Below the pieces are notes generated by a model. That model was not told where the DNA came from. It saw nothing but the letters and a program-made list of their open reading frames with translations, and searched no databases. DNA of 64,000 nucleotides from CAVYXZ01 sp965223835 (lineage in GTDB: Bacteria > Chloroflexota > Anaerolineae > Aggregatilineales > Phototrophicaceae), in NCBI GenBank assembly GCA_965223835.1, contig CBDCXQ010000001.1, positions 2,294,001 through 2,358,000 of the forward strand. Reading direction: 5' to 3'. Of the stretch, positions 1-8,694 are shown piece by piece (positions within the stretch are counted from its first letter, which is position 1; every line of letters starts with the position of its first letter). Position numbers and translations under genes: made by a program.

Positions 1-1651
1 GCGTCGAAATCGTGTTGGGTAGACTGCTGACCGGAAGCGCTTCTATCGCCCCCTCAAGGCTATTCGCGGCAGCAAAATGCGTATTGGTGAAAACCTGGGG
101 GAGAACACCTTGTTGTGTTCCAGCTATGATGAAATCGGATGTAGCCGATAAGCGATTGTCGATATACAGTTCGAGCCGATAGGTGCCAGGGATCAAGCCG
201 GTTGGATCCTCTACCTGAATTGTTTTCGCACCACTTTCGCCATCAAGCTCAGACCATTCACCCTGCGTTCGTATAAGTTCTGTGCCATTGAAATACCAGA
301 TGACGGTCCAGGGGACACCTGTAGACATATTGCGGAAAATAAAACGGGCATTAGCAATGTTCCCGGCAGGCAACACAAATCCATTCCCTAATGGTGTGCC
401 TCGATTATCAACAATGCCAAAGACGATGTCGCTGAATGTTGGCAGCGATTCAGCACCGCCCCCAATAACTAACCGTGCATTTTCGGTGGTGCGACCATCT
501 GCAAATAATGTGAAATCATAAACCCCATTGGGCCAAGTTTGGTCACTGTTACCGATGTACCAGAGACCTCGTTCACCGCCGCTCCAGCGTACCGGCGCAA
601 GGCTGAACGTCTGATTGGGGATACCATCAGTCGTCACACGCAGTTCGTAAATCGTTTCGGGCGTCATATTTTCATAATCAAAAAATAGAAACAGGCTGCT
701 GCTGCCAGCCGGAAGTCGGCTGGTAATCGTGCCGGGCATTCCAGCCTCATTTACGGATGGAGAAAAGAAGAGACGTGTGAAATTTGGCACATCATTGACG
801 AGAGACCGGGTTAATGGTTGTTGTGGTAAGTCAACCGCCAGATCCAGCGAGGCCGCACGCAGTAGTGGGCGGGCAAAATTGGATGGGCGAAGTGAATTAA
901 TGAAGGTGCCGGTTGGAATGCATAAATCGCTATTGTTTACCAGTCCATCATCATTCGTATCTTGAATTGGTAGGCAATTGACACCAGCATCCGGGTCGCG
1001 CAAAGTGGCAGTTGTCGGTATACCCAGTAATTTACCAGACTGATTATAAGCGCCGCCGCCAGACATCGTGCCCGGAATTTCGGCTCGTGTGCGAATCCAG
1101 GCAGGTCCAGCAACACTATTCGGTTCAGTCGCAAAACCACTTACAGTTCCTCGGCGTGCAGCAACCGGATCATCACCGATTCCGGGATACCCTACGACAG
1201 TTATCGTTTCATCCAAACGAATTGTCGAGGAGTCAGCTAGTTCGACGAAGGGGAGGGCCAAAGCACCTGGCTCAATGAGACGGCCATCGAACTGCCGTGT
1301 GATTCGCAATAACGCTAGATCTAGCCCAACGTTAGCCTGGACAACCTCAGCCCGAAAGCGAGGAATGGGAGCGTCACCAATACGAGCGGAGAATGCAACA
1401 ATTAATGTGTCTCCGGGACAAGCATCATTGGGGACGGTGTTATGAGCATTAGTCAACACCAGCCCGTTGCGCTGAACAATGGTTCCAGAGCCAACACAAG
1501 TCACGATCAAATTATTGCCAGTGGTACGGGTCTGCATCACAAACACAGTTGCACGTTGGATGCGTTCAAGATCAAAGCCTGCTTCCTGAGCCACCAGGGA
1601 CGGCAGGGAACTCACACCGAGAATCAATACAATCAAAGCAACCCTTAACAC
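1..1651 (-). CDS. Exported trypsin-like serine protease with EF-hand-type loop (partial, 3' end outside window)
   Basis: About 550 codons are open from a GTG at 1651 to the window edge, so the C-terminus is missing. An N-terminal signal peptide ends near residue 21 (VAQEA). A chymotrypsin-fold catalytic triad is readable: His70 in LTNAH, Asp111 in LDLALL and Ser197 in TMSGGGAY, as in secreted S1/HtrA-type proteases. After the catalytic domain, residues 231-242 (DTNDDGLVNNSD) fit a 12-residue EF-hand or dockerin calcium loop flanked by Cys226 and Cys244. The remaining roughly 300 residues look like beta-sandwich modules. The start lies 3 bp past the stop of the upstream gene; a TTG at 1657 is an alternative. 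It is the last visible gene of a three-gene minus-strand operon. Substrate is unknown. Confidence 0.85.
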   Translation of the reverse strand, partial: MLRVALIVLILGVSSLPSLVAQEAGFDLERIQRATVFVMQTRTTGNNLIVTCVGSGTIVQRNGLVLTNAHNTVPNDACPGDTLIVAFSARIGDAPIPRFRAEVVQANVGLDLALLRITRQFDGRLIEPGALALPFVELADSSTIRLDETITVVGYPGIGDDPVAARRGTVSGFATEPNSVAGPAWIRTRAEIPGTMSGGGAYNQSGKLLGIPTTATLRDPDAGVNCLPIQDTNDDGLVNNSDLCIPTGTFINSLRPSNFARPLLRAASLDLAVDLPQQPLTRSLVNDVPNFTRLFFSPSVNEAGMPGTITSRLPAGSSSLFLFFDYENMTPETIYELRVTTDGIPNQTFSLAPVRWSGGERGLWYIGNSDQTWPNGVYDFTLFADGRTTENARLVIGGGAESLPTFSDIVFGIVDNRGTPLGNGFVLPAGNIANARFIFRNMSTGVPWTVIWYFNGTELIRTQGEWSELDGESGAKTIQVEDPTGLIPGTYRLELYIDNRLSATSDFIIAGTQQGVLPQVFTNTHFAAANSLEGAIEALPVSSLPNTIST

Positions 1652-1653
1652 GA

Positions 1654-2256
1654 TCAAAATTCCAGTCTCCGTAGGAACCGCTCAAGCACTATGAGATTTT
1701 CAGCAAAGCGAGACGATTCTTCCAGAAAGGAAATAATTATTGCCTGGCCGCGGGCAATAACGAGGATGTCAATGCCTTGAACAACCACTGGAATATTTTG
1801 CAAAAAGGGGTTCACCTGAGTATTGACATAAGAGTATGTCATGGAACTTGTATCCGTACCATCAGGCAATTGGAAAATATCTTCACTAATAACGTTATAT
1901 GCGGCCAGAACCTGCGCGCGGGAGAGTGTGAGCGAGTCAAAAATATTGCGAGCACTCGTTGCTGCACTTACGGGCTGGGCTGCGACTTGCAGCGTCGTGC
2001 TAAAACCATTGGCGGTCATGTCACGCACTCGAAAAATATAATCGGCACTGCTTTCGTCCAAAAGCCAGCCTCGAGGGTAGGCCGCGACAATCCCGGCCTG
2101 GGGATTGGCATAAGTAGTCACAGCACTCAACGTACTCTCACGCAAATTCAGGCCAATACCGAATCCAATCACTGTAAAAATCAGGGCAAAATAATGACTC
2201 CAACGCTGGCGAAACGTCAGTTCTGATGATGATGCGCCGATTTCAACAATCGTCAT
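1654..2256 (-). CDS. Membrane-anchored exported protein of unknown function
   Basis: A 200-aa protein that I cannot assign to a family with certainty. It has a short cytoplasmic N-terminus, one hydrophobic segment at about residues 22-40 (YFALIFTVIGFGIGL), and then an extracellular domain. That domain contains a GWLLDE stretch and ends in alternating beta/alpha segments, loosely like PsbP/DUF1795-type stress or lipoprotein domains; this resemblance is a guess. Its ATG overlaps the stop of the upstream PrsW-like gene by 4 bp (ATGA), and the downstream protease starts 3 bp after its stop, so the three are translationally coupled and probably act together at the cell surface. Confidence 0.75.
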   Translation of the reverse strand: MTIVEIGASSSELTFRQRWSHYFALIFTVIGFGIGLNLRESTLSAVTTYANPQAGIVAAYPRGWLLDESSADYIFRVRDMTANGFSTTLQVAAQPVSAATSARNIFDSLTLSRAQVLAAYNVISEDIFQLPDGTDTSSMTYSYVNTQVNPFLQNIPVVVQGIDILVIARGQAIIISFLEESSRFAENLIVLERFLRRLEF

Positions 2257-3197
2257 GACGGCAGGCTTTCTGTCTCTTCAGTTACTGCTTCAGCCGGCGC
2301 ATCTTCTGCGACACTAAATAGAAAGTTAAAGATAAAACTCAAAGCCAACAACAGACCCGCTGCAAACAGAAAGCCCTGAAGGGGGCTAACTGTACTGATG
2401 GGGTTGAGCACACTAATCGTGGTGTTAGCAAATCCGGCAATGAGCGGGATTGAAATGCCCGTTATCAGCGCCGCGAGAGCCAGCGTTGCGGTCAATAATA
2501 ATGGGAAAGGGCGAGTAATAAAACCAACTTCAGCCAGACCATAGGCAATAACTGTACTGCTGCATAATAGCAGCGCCAAATGACTGAATATATTCATCGC
2601 CACAACGTCGGGTGTTGTCGTGGTTTGAATAAGTTCAATGTTCAGTGCAGTCGTGTATCCTACTGCGCAGGCTGAACCATAGGCCACACCATCAAGCCTG
2701 ATACGAAAATTTTGCGGCCAAACCACATAGCGCAAAACCAGGTAAATAATCGCTGCCTGTACCAGACCAACCGTAAAAGCATAACCAATCATGCGGTTGA
2801 TCGCACTTTCTAAAGGGAGCCAGCGATCAACTTGAAAAACTTGGGTAATTATCGGATTTCCGACACCATTGGCTGCTAATCCAGCAATTATGGCGACTGA
2901 CAACAAGTTTTGCCGTGGCTCCAGAACGAATCGCTCACGCCACCATGAGAATATCAGCCATAAACCAAGTGGTAGGACTGCTAAGCCCAGATTGAGTATT
3001 GATAAAAGATTGTCTGGGAGGCGAACCAAACGCACTGTAATAAACAGTATGCCGGTCACGACAAAAAAGATGCCCACCTCAAGGACAATACTGGGCCACA
3101 CCCGCCGATAAGGATATACTTCTTCTTCTTCAGAGGGTGGTGTGATTAGCCGTGAATCGTAAGTAGTCAAATCACTGTACCTATTTGCAATGACCAT
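2253..3197 (-). CDS. PrsW-like polytopic membrane protein, probably a pseudo-protease
   Basis: A 314-aa protein with about eight hydrophobic segments. The central stretch follows the order of PrsW glutamic-type intramembrane proteases (M82): a helix where EExxK normally lies, a positively charged loop, then LDGVAYGSACAVGY and a later His in FSHLALLL. However, the first motif reads LVQAAIIY, so both glutamates and the lysine are absent, and the second motif reads TTALNIE instead of an ALEN-like sequence. The fold is therefore inferred to be PrsW-like but the active site looks lost. It is the first gene of the minus-strand operon with an exported protein and a serine protease, so a sensing or scaffolding role is possible. 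The start is the first ATG after the divergent intergenic gap. Confidence 0.65.
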   Translation of the reverse strand: MVIANRYSDLTTYDSRLITPPSEEEEVYPYRRVWPSIVLEVGIFFVVTGILFITVRLVRLPDNLLSILNLGLAVLPLGLWLIFSWWRERFVLEPRQNLLSVAIIAGLAANGVGNPIITQVFQVDRWLPLESAINRMIGYAFTVGLVQAAIIYLVLRYVVWPQNFRIRLDGVAYGSACAVGYTTALNIELIQTTTTPDVVAMNIFSHLALLLCSSTVIAYGLAEVGFITRPFPLLLTATLALAALITGISIPLIAGFANTTISVLNPISTVSPLQGFLFAAGLLLALSFIFNFLFSVAEDAPAEAVTEETESLPS

Positions 3198-3246
3198 CGC
3201 TATAGTATAAACCTACTTGATTGTATGATAGCTGGAAAGACCGAAA

Positions 3247-4851
3247 ATGCCCTTGAATATGGCATGCATTCATATGTTTCTTGTTATTTTACTCGTGGCT
3301 TGCTTGCCTGAAGTCAACGTGCAGTCAGTTACGGACAGCTCGGCGCGACGTATTGTATATGGCTTAACCCTTGAGCCGAGCGGATTTGACCCACATATTA
3401 ATCGCTCATCTGAACTTGGCATTCCACTACGACAGGTGTATGACACCCTGGTTTATCGACACCCTGAAACTAAAGAATTCGTGTCAGGCCTGGCACTAGA
3501 CTGGCAGATATCAGACGATGGATTGTTGTATACTTTCAATTTGCGCCAGGATGTGCAATTTCATGACGGCACCCGTTTTGATGCAGCAGCGGTTGGAGCG
3601 AACCTGGATCGAATTACGGCAACCGAGACAGCTTCGCAACTCGCAGCATTTCTGTTAGGTCCATATAGTAACTACTTGGTCATTGATGATTTCACAATTC
3701 AATTACAACTTTCCGAGCCTTATAGCCCATTGCTCGATTCGCTAGCACAAGTCTATCTGGGCATTGCCAGCCCAGCGGCATTGAGTGAGTATTCGAATAA
3801 CCGCTATCAATTCCATCAAGTCGGCACTGGCCCCTTTATCTTCGAATCATTTATTCCGGGCGAAAACATTATTTTGAAGCGCAACCCAGATTATGCCTGG
3901 GGACCAGAGTTTTATGACACCACAGTCGAAAACGCCGTTGATGAGTTTGAATTCCGGTTTTTTACCGATCCCCCAACGCGTTTATTAGCTTTGGAAAGTG
4001 GCGAAGCCCAAATAATGGGCGAGTTACTGCCGACAGATGCCCGGATTTTAACGGGTAACAGTTCAGTGCAACTCTTGCCTGAGCCAGTTCCTGGTCAGCC
4101 ATTACAATTCTTAATCAATACCCAGCGATTTCCGACGGATAGTCGGGGTGTTCGACAGGCGCTAATTTTCAGCTCAAACCGTAATGCAATTAATGATGCT
4201 GTTTTCCAGCAATTTTCACCCATCGGTTGGGGGCCGTTGACTGCTGAAACGTCATTTTATGATCGCGGTGTATTTGGCCTGTACAATCATGATATCAATC
4301 AGGCGCAGTCGCTGCTCGCACAAGCCGGCTATGAGGATAATGATAACGATGGTTTTTTGGATATTGGCGGCGCTACAATTGAGATTGATGTCGTGGTTCC
4401 ACCCTGGGGATTGGTTCCGCAAGTAGCAGAATTGTTGCAAGATCAATGGCGAACAGTCGGTGTCAAGGCCAATCTGAACCCGGTGCCAACGTTCGGTGCA
4501 CTAATTGAAGCAGTGAATTCAGGTGAATACAATCTGGTGGCATTTAATACCTTCGGGTTAGACCCAGTGTTCCTTGATGACTTTTTCAGCAGTGATGGCA
4601 CGAATAACTGGACCGGTTATGCCAGTAGAGATTTAGATGAACTGTTGTCTGATGCCCAGCGGCAAACGGACCCTGCACTGCGACAGAGCCTCTATGCTGG
4701 CATTCAGCGGATCATCATGGATGAAGCACTGATTTTGCCAATTCGCGATCAAGTCAACCTTAATGCGAATAGTGCATCACTGGCTGGATTGCAGTTCGAC
4801 GCTTATGGTTGGTTTCCGTTGCTACATAACGTTCGATTTGCGGGGGAATGA
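3247..4851 (+). CDS. Oligopeptide/dipeptide-type ABC transporter substrate-binding lipoprotein
   Basis: A 534-aa solute-binding protein of family 5 (DppA/OppA/NikA type). The N-terminus is a lipoprotein signal with lipobox LVAC, giving Cys19 as the likely lipidated residue. The mature protein has family features: an early GLTLEPSGFDPH stretch, a QVYDTLVYR segment, YTFNLRQDVQFHDGTRF, and VGTGPFIFESF before the hinge. Length is normal for the family. It is followed after 3 bp by two permease genes, giving a binding protein-permease-permease cassette. Ligand cannot be read from sequence; peptides are the default, but nickel or glycosides are used by relatives. Confidence 0.93.
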   Translation: MPLNMACIHMFLVILLVACLPEVNVQSVTDSSARRIVYGLTLEPSGFDPHINRSSELGIPLRQVYDTLVYRHPETKEFVSGLALDWQISDDGLLYTFNLRQDVQFHDGTRFDAAAVGANLDRITATETASQLAAFLLGPYSNYLVIDDFTIQLQLSEPYSPLLDSLAQVYLGIASPAALSEYSNNRYQFHQVGTGPFIFESFIPGENIILKRNPDYAWGPEFYDTTVENAVDEFEFRFFTDPPTRLLALESGEAQIMGELLPTDARILTGNSSVQLLPEPVPGQPLQFLINTQRFPTDSRGVRQALIFSSNRNAINDAVFQQFSPIGWGPLTAETSFYDRGVFGLYNHDINQAQSLLAQAGYEDNDNDGFLDIGGATIEIDVVVPPWGLVPQVAELLQDQWRTVGVKANLNPVPTFGALIEAVNSGEYNLVAFNTFGLDPVFLDDFFSSDGTNNWTGYASRDLDELLSDAQRQTDPALRQSLYAGIQRIIMDEALILPIRDQVNLNANSASLAGLQFDAYGWFPLLHNVRFAGE

Positions 4852-4854
4852 TAA

Positions 4855-5760
4855 ATGATCCGACGGACATTGGCAGCGCTGTTGATTGTATGGAGCGCAA
4901 CGACGCTTGCATTCCTGGCATTGTCTATACTTCCGGGTGATGCCATTGAAGCGCAACTGATTCAGAGTGGAGTGAATACTGACACTATTGCAGAGCGTCG
5001 GGTAGGGTTGGGTTTGCTTGATCCTGTTCCTATCCGGTATACACGTTTCTGGTTAAATGTGTTACAGGGCGATCTTGGTGAGTCGCTCATCAGTCGTGAA
5101 CCTGTTATTAGCGCTATTGGTCGCAACATTGCACCGACGCTTACTCTAGCAATGTTCGCAATGTTTATTGCTGTTCCTGTTGGCGTTATGCTCGGCGTGT
5201 TGATCTCAATTTATCAAAATTCTGCGTCATTCCTATCGAATACAGCCATGAATCTGGCGCTTAGCACGCCAATATACTGGACGGGCACGCTAACGATCTA
5301 CGTGTTTTCAGTAGCTTTGGGGGCTTTGCCAGCCAGTGGAACAGGAAGCGCACGTCATTTAATCCTGCCGGTATTGGTGCTTGCTTTTCATGTTGCTGGA
5401 GCGATTGCTCGCGTTACTGTTGCCAATGTGCAATTAGCCCACCATCAAGACTTTGTGCGCACGGCTCATGCTAAAGGCGTTCCAAATCACCAGATTATCT
5501 CTAAACACGTGCTGCGGGTTGGCTTAGTGCCAGTTGTTAGTGTCATTGCGCTGCAAACCGGATTTCTGCTCGGCGGAACAGTAATCACCGAGACCCTTTT
5601 CGTTCGTCCCGGTATCGGTCGCTTATTACTAGATGCAACGTTGCAGCAAGATTATCCGATTGTGCTGGGCATTGTAATGCTAGCAGCGTTGACTTATGCG
5701 CTGATTAATATACTGTCAGACATTATCACTGGATGGCTTGATCCACGCATATCACTATGA
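4855..5760 (+). CDS. ABC transporter permease, DppB/OppB type
   Basis: A 301-aa inner-membrane permease of the BPD_transp_1 superfamily, with six predicted transmembrane segments. The N-terminal segment and the GDLGESLISREPV stretch are typical of DppB/OppB. The EAA-like cytoplasmic loop that contacts the ATPase reads VRTAHAKGVPNHQIISKHVL. The gene begins 3 bp after the binding-protein stop and overlaps the next permease by 4 bp (ATGA), so the two permeases are translationally coupled and should form a heterodimeric channel. No ATPase gene follows in this window. Confidence 0.93.
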   Translation: MIRRTLAALLIVWSATTLAFLALSILPGDAIEAQLIQSGVNTDTIAERRVGLGLLDPVPIRYTRFWLNVLQGDLGESLISREPVISAIGRNIAPTLTLAMFAMFIAVPVGVMLGVLISIYQNSASFLSNTAMNLALSTPIYWTGTLTIYVFSVALGALPASGTGSARHLILPVLVLAFHVAGAIARVTVANVQLAHHQDFVRTAHAKGVPNHQIISKHVLRVGLVPVVSVIALQTGFLLGGTVITETLFVRPGIGRLLLDATLQQDYPIVLGIVMLAALTYALINILSDIITGWLDPRISL

Positions 5761-6530
5761 AAAAGCCAGCGTTTACCATCGGCGCTCTGGTGATTTTACT
5801 GCTAGTCGGACCGTTGATTTATCAAGTTGATCCGCTACGAACGAAACCTGTAATTCAATTTCAGCCGCCAAGCACCGATCACCTTTTGGGAACCGACTTG
5901 TTTGGACGTGATGTGCTGAGTCGGGTGCTGCATGGTGGGCGGTTTACGTTGCTCATCGCCGGATTGGCAACAGCCGTAGCAGTAACTCTGGGTGTTTCGT
6001 TGGGTATGCTGGCAGTTATGCAACGATTTTACATCAATGACCTGGCTCTTATCCTTATAAATGCTCTGCTGGCATTACCTGGAATACTCATTGCATTGGT
6101 GATATTGACGGCTCTGGGAAGGGGGGGGCTGACATTGGTCATCGCACTCGGGCTGTCACAGGTGGCTTCAATCGGTTATACAACACGCGCGGCAATTCTA
6201 ACTATAAAAATGATGGAATATGTCGAGGCGGCGCGGAATCTAGGTGCTACCCAATTTCACATATTAATTCACCATCTGCTGCCAAATGCACTGCCCTCGA
6301 TCATGGCTTACGTGGGGGTTGTATTTAGTTATACACTTTTGAATGGTGCGGCTTTGACCTTTCTTGGTGTTGGTATTGAACCAGGCGTTCCTGAGTGGGG
6401 CGTGATGTTGGCAGAAGGGCGAGCAGCTTTGCGAATTGCGCCCTGGATTGGGCTGGCTCCTGGGATAGGTATTACGGTGACTGTCTGGTCTGTTAATGCG
6501 CTGGTAGATAAATTCTCACAGTTTCGATGA
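5757..6530 (+). CDS. ABC transporter permease, DppC/OppC type
   Basis: A 257-aa permease. The family signature HLLGTDLFGRDVLSRVLHGG follows the first membrane segment, as in DppC/OppC. The EAA loop is EAARNLGATQFHILIHHLLP, and TFLGVGIEPGVPEWGVMLAEG is the usual C-terminal family stretch. It is somewhat shorter than the typical 280-300 aa because the N-terminal tail is short. It is the last gene of the cassette: downstream lies the convergent mevalonate kinase gene, so the DppD/DppF ATPases that normally complete the operon are absent and must be supplied from elsewhere if the system works. Confidence 0.93.
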   Translation: MKKPAFTIGALVILLLVGPLIYQVDPLRTKPVIQFQPPSTDHLLGTDLFGRDVLSRVLHGGRFTLLIAGLATAVAVTLGVSLGMLAVMQRFYINDLALILINALLALPGILIALVILTALGRGGLTLVIALGLSQVASIGYTTRAAILTIKMMEYVEAARNLGATQFHILIHHLLPNALPSIMAYVGVVFSYTLLNGAALTFLGVGIEPGVPEWGVMLAEGRAALRIAPWIGLAPGIGITVTVWSVNALVDKFSQFR

Positions 6531-6663
6531 GGGTGCCAGAAGCAACAGGTTTACTGTTGAGCCATGTTGTTATCAGATCGGCTTTAGCCCCACGTGCTAT
6601 GCTGACTTTCAGGCTGCTTAGCTATGATAAGCGAAGCACCCAGATTAGCGACTATCAGCATAA

Positions 6664-7599
6664 TCAGGTTTGGACGACTGTATCAAATACCCGTGTGGCA
6701 CCTGCCTGATACAATGCCGAAGTTACCGCGGTGACGGTGTCTTGCTTTACCAGCGCTATCATGTTGCCACCGCGTCCACCACCGGACAGTTTTGCGCCAA
6801 GAGCACTCGCTTCATTGGCAGCTTGAACCAATCGATCTAATTCGGGCGACGAGACTGTCAATTTTTGCAGTAGCTGGTGATTCTCGTTCATTAGCCCCCC
6901 CAGATACTCTGGGCGACCATCCTCAATGTGCCGACGAGCAGCTCGTGTAATCTTGCCAATTTGGTCGATGACACCCTGGACTTGTGCCGGGTTGTGGGTA
7001 TAAAGCTGGCGAACATCACTAACCGCGACTTTCGTTGGGGCACGCTGTCCCGTGTCGGCCACAACGATATGAAACGGTTCAGCAATCGTTAACCGCTCAA
7101 TCGGGCTACTACGGCGGAAATAGACTGGTTGTTCATAGACAATTACCGTATTATCAATACCACTTGGGGTGCCATGATGATGCTTTTCAATTTCATAGAC
7201 CACCACATTCAATTGTTCATTAGTCAACGGATAATCGGATGCTGCACACAAAGCGCGTCCCAAAGCTGTCGCAATGGCCGCGCCACTTCCGAGGCCACTG
7301 GCAATCGGAATATCAGAATGCAGGCGAACTGTAATCGGTGGTGGTTCCAGAGCTAATTGGTCAAGCACCATTCGGGCCATGAATCCCAGTGCATCATTGC
7401 TGCTAGCAGAAACCACAGTTGTTATTTGGTCGAGGTCCTCTGCGACAATGCGTAAGGCAGATGCCGGCGATGAATGGGCATCAATGGTTGCCGTTGCCCG
7501 TAAGTTCGAAATAGGCACTGCAATCGCCGGTTGGTCATAGACAACAGCATGTTCGCCGAAAAGTATTATCTTCGCCGGCGCACTGACTTCAACACTCAT
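6664..7599 (-). CDS. mvk: Mevalonate kinase (GHMP kinase)
   Basis: A 311-aa GHMP-superfamily kinase that phosphorylates mevalonate to 5-phosphomevalonate in isoprenoid synthesis. Motif 1 is APAKIILFGEHAVV (residues 7-20); the phosphate-binding motif 2 is ASGLGSGAA (100-108); Asp149 in GTPSGIDN fits the catalytic base; motif 3 is the glycine-rich KLSGGGRGG near the C-terminus. The chosen ATG at 7599 overlaps the stop of the upstream prenyltransferase by 4 bp (ATGA), whereas the longer open frame to 7644 would run into that gene; the N-terminus then begins right before motif 1, as in the family. Coupling to a prenyl-phosphate-using enzyme fits an isoprenoid role. Confidence 0.92.
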   Translation of the reverse strand: MSVEVSAPAKIILFGEHAVVYDQPAIAVPISNLRATATIDAHSSPASALRIVAEDLDQITTVVSASSNDALGFMARMVLDQLALEPPPITVRLHSDIPIASGLGSGAAIATALGRALCAASDYPLTNEQLNVVVYEIEKHHHGTPSGIDNTVIVYEQPVYFRRSSPIERLTIAEPFHIVVADTGQRAPTKVAVSDVRQLYTHNPAQVQGVIDQIGKITRAARRHIEDGRPEYLGGLMNENHQLLQKLTVSSPELDRLVQAANEASALGAKLSGGGRGGNMIALVKQDTVTAVTSALYQAGATRVFDTVVQT

Positions 7600-8486
7600 A
7601 GGATATTGGGCAAATATAGAATGCCGACAAATGTTACCCCCCACAGGAGAACTGAAGCTAATAGGGGCCGATCTTTTAACAACACCTCGTCAGGCGCACC
7701 CCCCTCATTTTTTACGTGAATCAGGTATAGATAACGCAGCAAGCCGTAGAGCACAAAAGGGACGGTAATCAACGCGAGGTTAGTATCAGCGATTTTAATT
7801 GTCTTGGCCTCAACGGTATAGAGCAGATAGATGATAAATGTGCTGGTTGTAACGAGGCGTAACATTTCATCCAGCAATGGGAGATTATACTCTTTGTACG
7901 TTACACGCACATTCTGAGCATTTGTATCCAACAGCAGCAATTCTTGCCGCCGCTTGCCAATTACCAGGAAAAGCGCTAACAACCCCATACAAGCATAGAG
8001 CCAGGGCGAAAAATTTGCCACGCTTACAACGATAACACCTGCAGCAACTCGCAGCACGAAACCGCCTGCAACCGTCAAAATATCGAACAACACGACATTT
8101 TTCAACCAGAATGAGTAGAGCACCTGGAGCACAAAATAGGTAATGAGAATACCTGCAAAGCCGCGACTGTAGGTTGCTGCGGCAATGAGCGCGAAAACAG
8201 GAATGATGATCGCAGCAGCGATGGCAATCGGCTGTGATAGTTGACCAGAGGGCAGGGGACGCATTTTCTTTCGAGGGTGCATTTTGTCAGCCTCGATGTC
8301 AACCAGATCGTTAATAATATATATCGTCCCGGCGATCAAGCATAGCAATCCAAAACTCACTGTCACGCGCAGTAACGAGTCAGGCAAGAGCAGTTGACCA
8401 TCAAAGACCAGTCCCGCATAAATGAAAACATTTTTGGTCCACTGTCGTGGGCGCATCGTGCGGATAAGACCAAGTAATGCTTGCAA
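7596..8486 (-). CDS. UbiA-family prenyltransferase, decaprenyl-phosphate phosphoribosyltransferase-like
   Basis: About 296 aa with 8-9 membrane helices. The N-terminal RPRQWTKN signature and the first Asp motif NDLVDIEAD (residues 59-67) followed by HPRKKMRPLPSG match the subgroup containing mycobacterial Rv3806c (5-phosphoribosyl-diphosphate:decaprenyl-phosphate transferase), which makes the lipid donor for arabinan; other UbiA enzymes of quinone synthesis usually lack RPRQWTKN. I chose a TTG start at 8486 because AAGGAG lies 6 nt upstream of it; a GTG at 8519 would add 11 residues and place that ribosome-binding site inside the gene. It overlaps mevalonate kinase by 4 bp. The function is a family inference; no partner DprE1/DprE2 epimerases are in view. 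Confidence 0.8.
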   Translation of the reverse strand: MQALLGLIRTMRPRQWTKNVFIYAGLVFDGQLLLPDSLLRVTVSFGLLCLIAGTIYIINDLVDIEADKMHPRKKMRPLPSGQLSQPIAIAAAIIIPVFALIAAATYSRGFAGILITYFVLQVLYSFWLKNVVLFDILTVAGGFVLRVAAGVIVVSVANFSPWLYACMGLLALFLVIGKRRQELLLLDTNAQNVRVTYKEYNLPLLDEMLRLVTTSTFIIYLLYTVEAKTIKIADTNLALITVPFVLYGLLRYLYLIHVKNEGGAPDEVLLKDRPLLASVLLWGVTFVGILYLPNIL

Positions 8487-8613
8487 TTCATACTCCTTAA
8501 CAATGTGGGGTTCGCACACGCTGCATTATAGCACTGCGATCTTTATATAGGACAATTCACGGTTTCTGTGTTGTAATTGTTATAGATAGAGTTAAGCAAG
8601 CTATGAGTGCTGC

Positions 8614-8643
8614 TTGCTTCTACAATCCAGAGACCAGTATAAT
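8614..8643 (+). promoter_or_regulatory. Putative sigma70-type promoter of the site-2 protease gene
   Basis: TTGCTT (8614-8619), an 18-bp spacer, and a perfect TATAAT (8638-8643). Predicted transcription starts near 8650, leaving a leader of about 45 nt with AAAGG before the ATG at 8695. Its position supports the downstream start for that gene. Confidence 0.6.
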
Positions 8644-8694
8644 GCTTACTGCTGTTCACCATCTCAATGTGAAAGCAGGTATAAAGGTAAACGT

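Noticed and set aside
1777..2226. A 149-codon plus-strand frame
   Set aside because: It is antisense to the membrane-anchored protein at 1654-2256, which has a signal anchor, operon overlaps and normal codon use; the plus frame has none.
6527..6709. A 60-codon frame overlapping the DppC-type permease stop by 4 bp
   Set aside because: The ATGA overlap looks like coupling, but the product matches no ATPase or other family and its 3' end runs into the convergent mevalonate kinase gene.
8614..8694. Longer N-terminus of the site-2 protease
   Set aside because: These codons overlap the -35 and -10 boxes and lack a ribosome-binding site; the ATG at 8695 has one.
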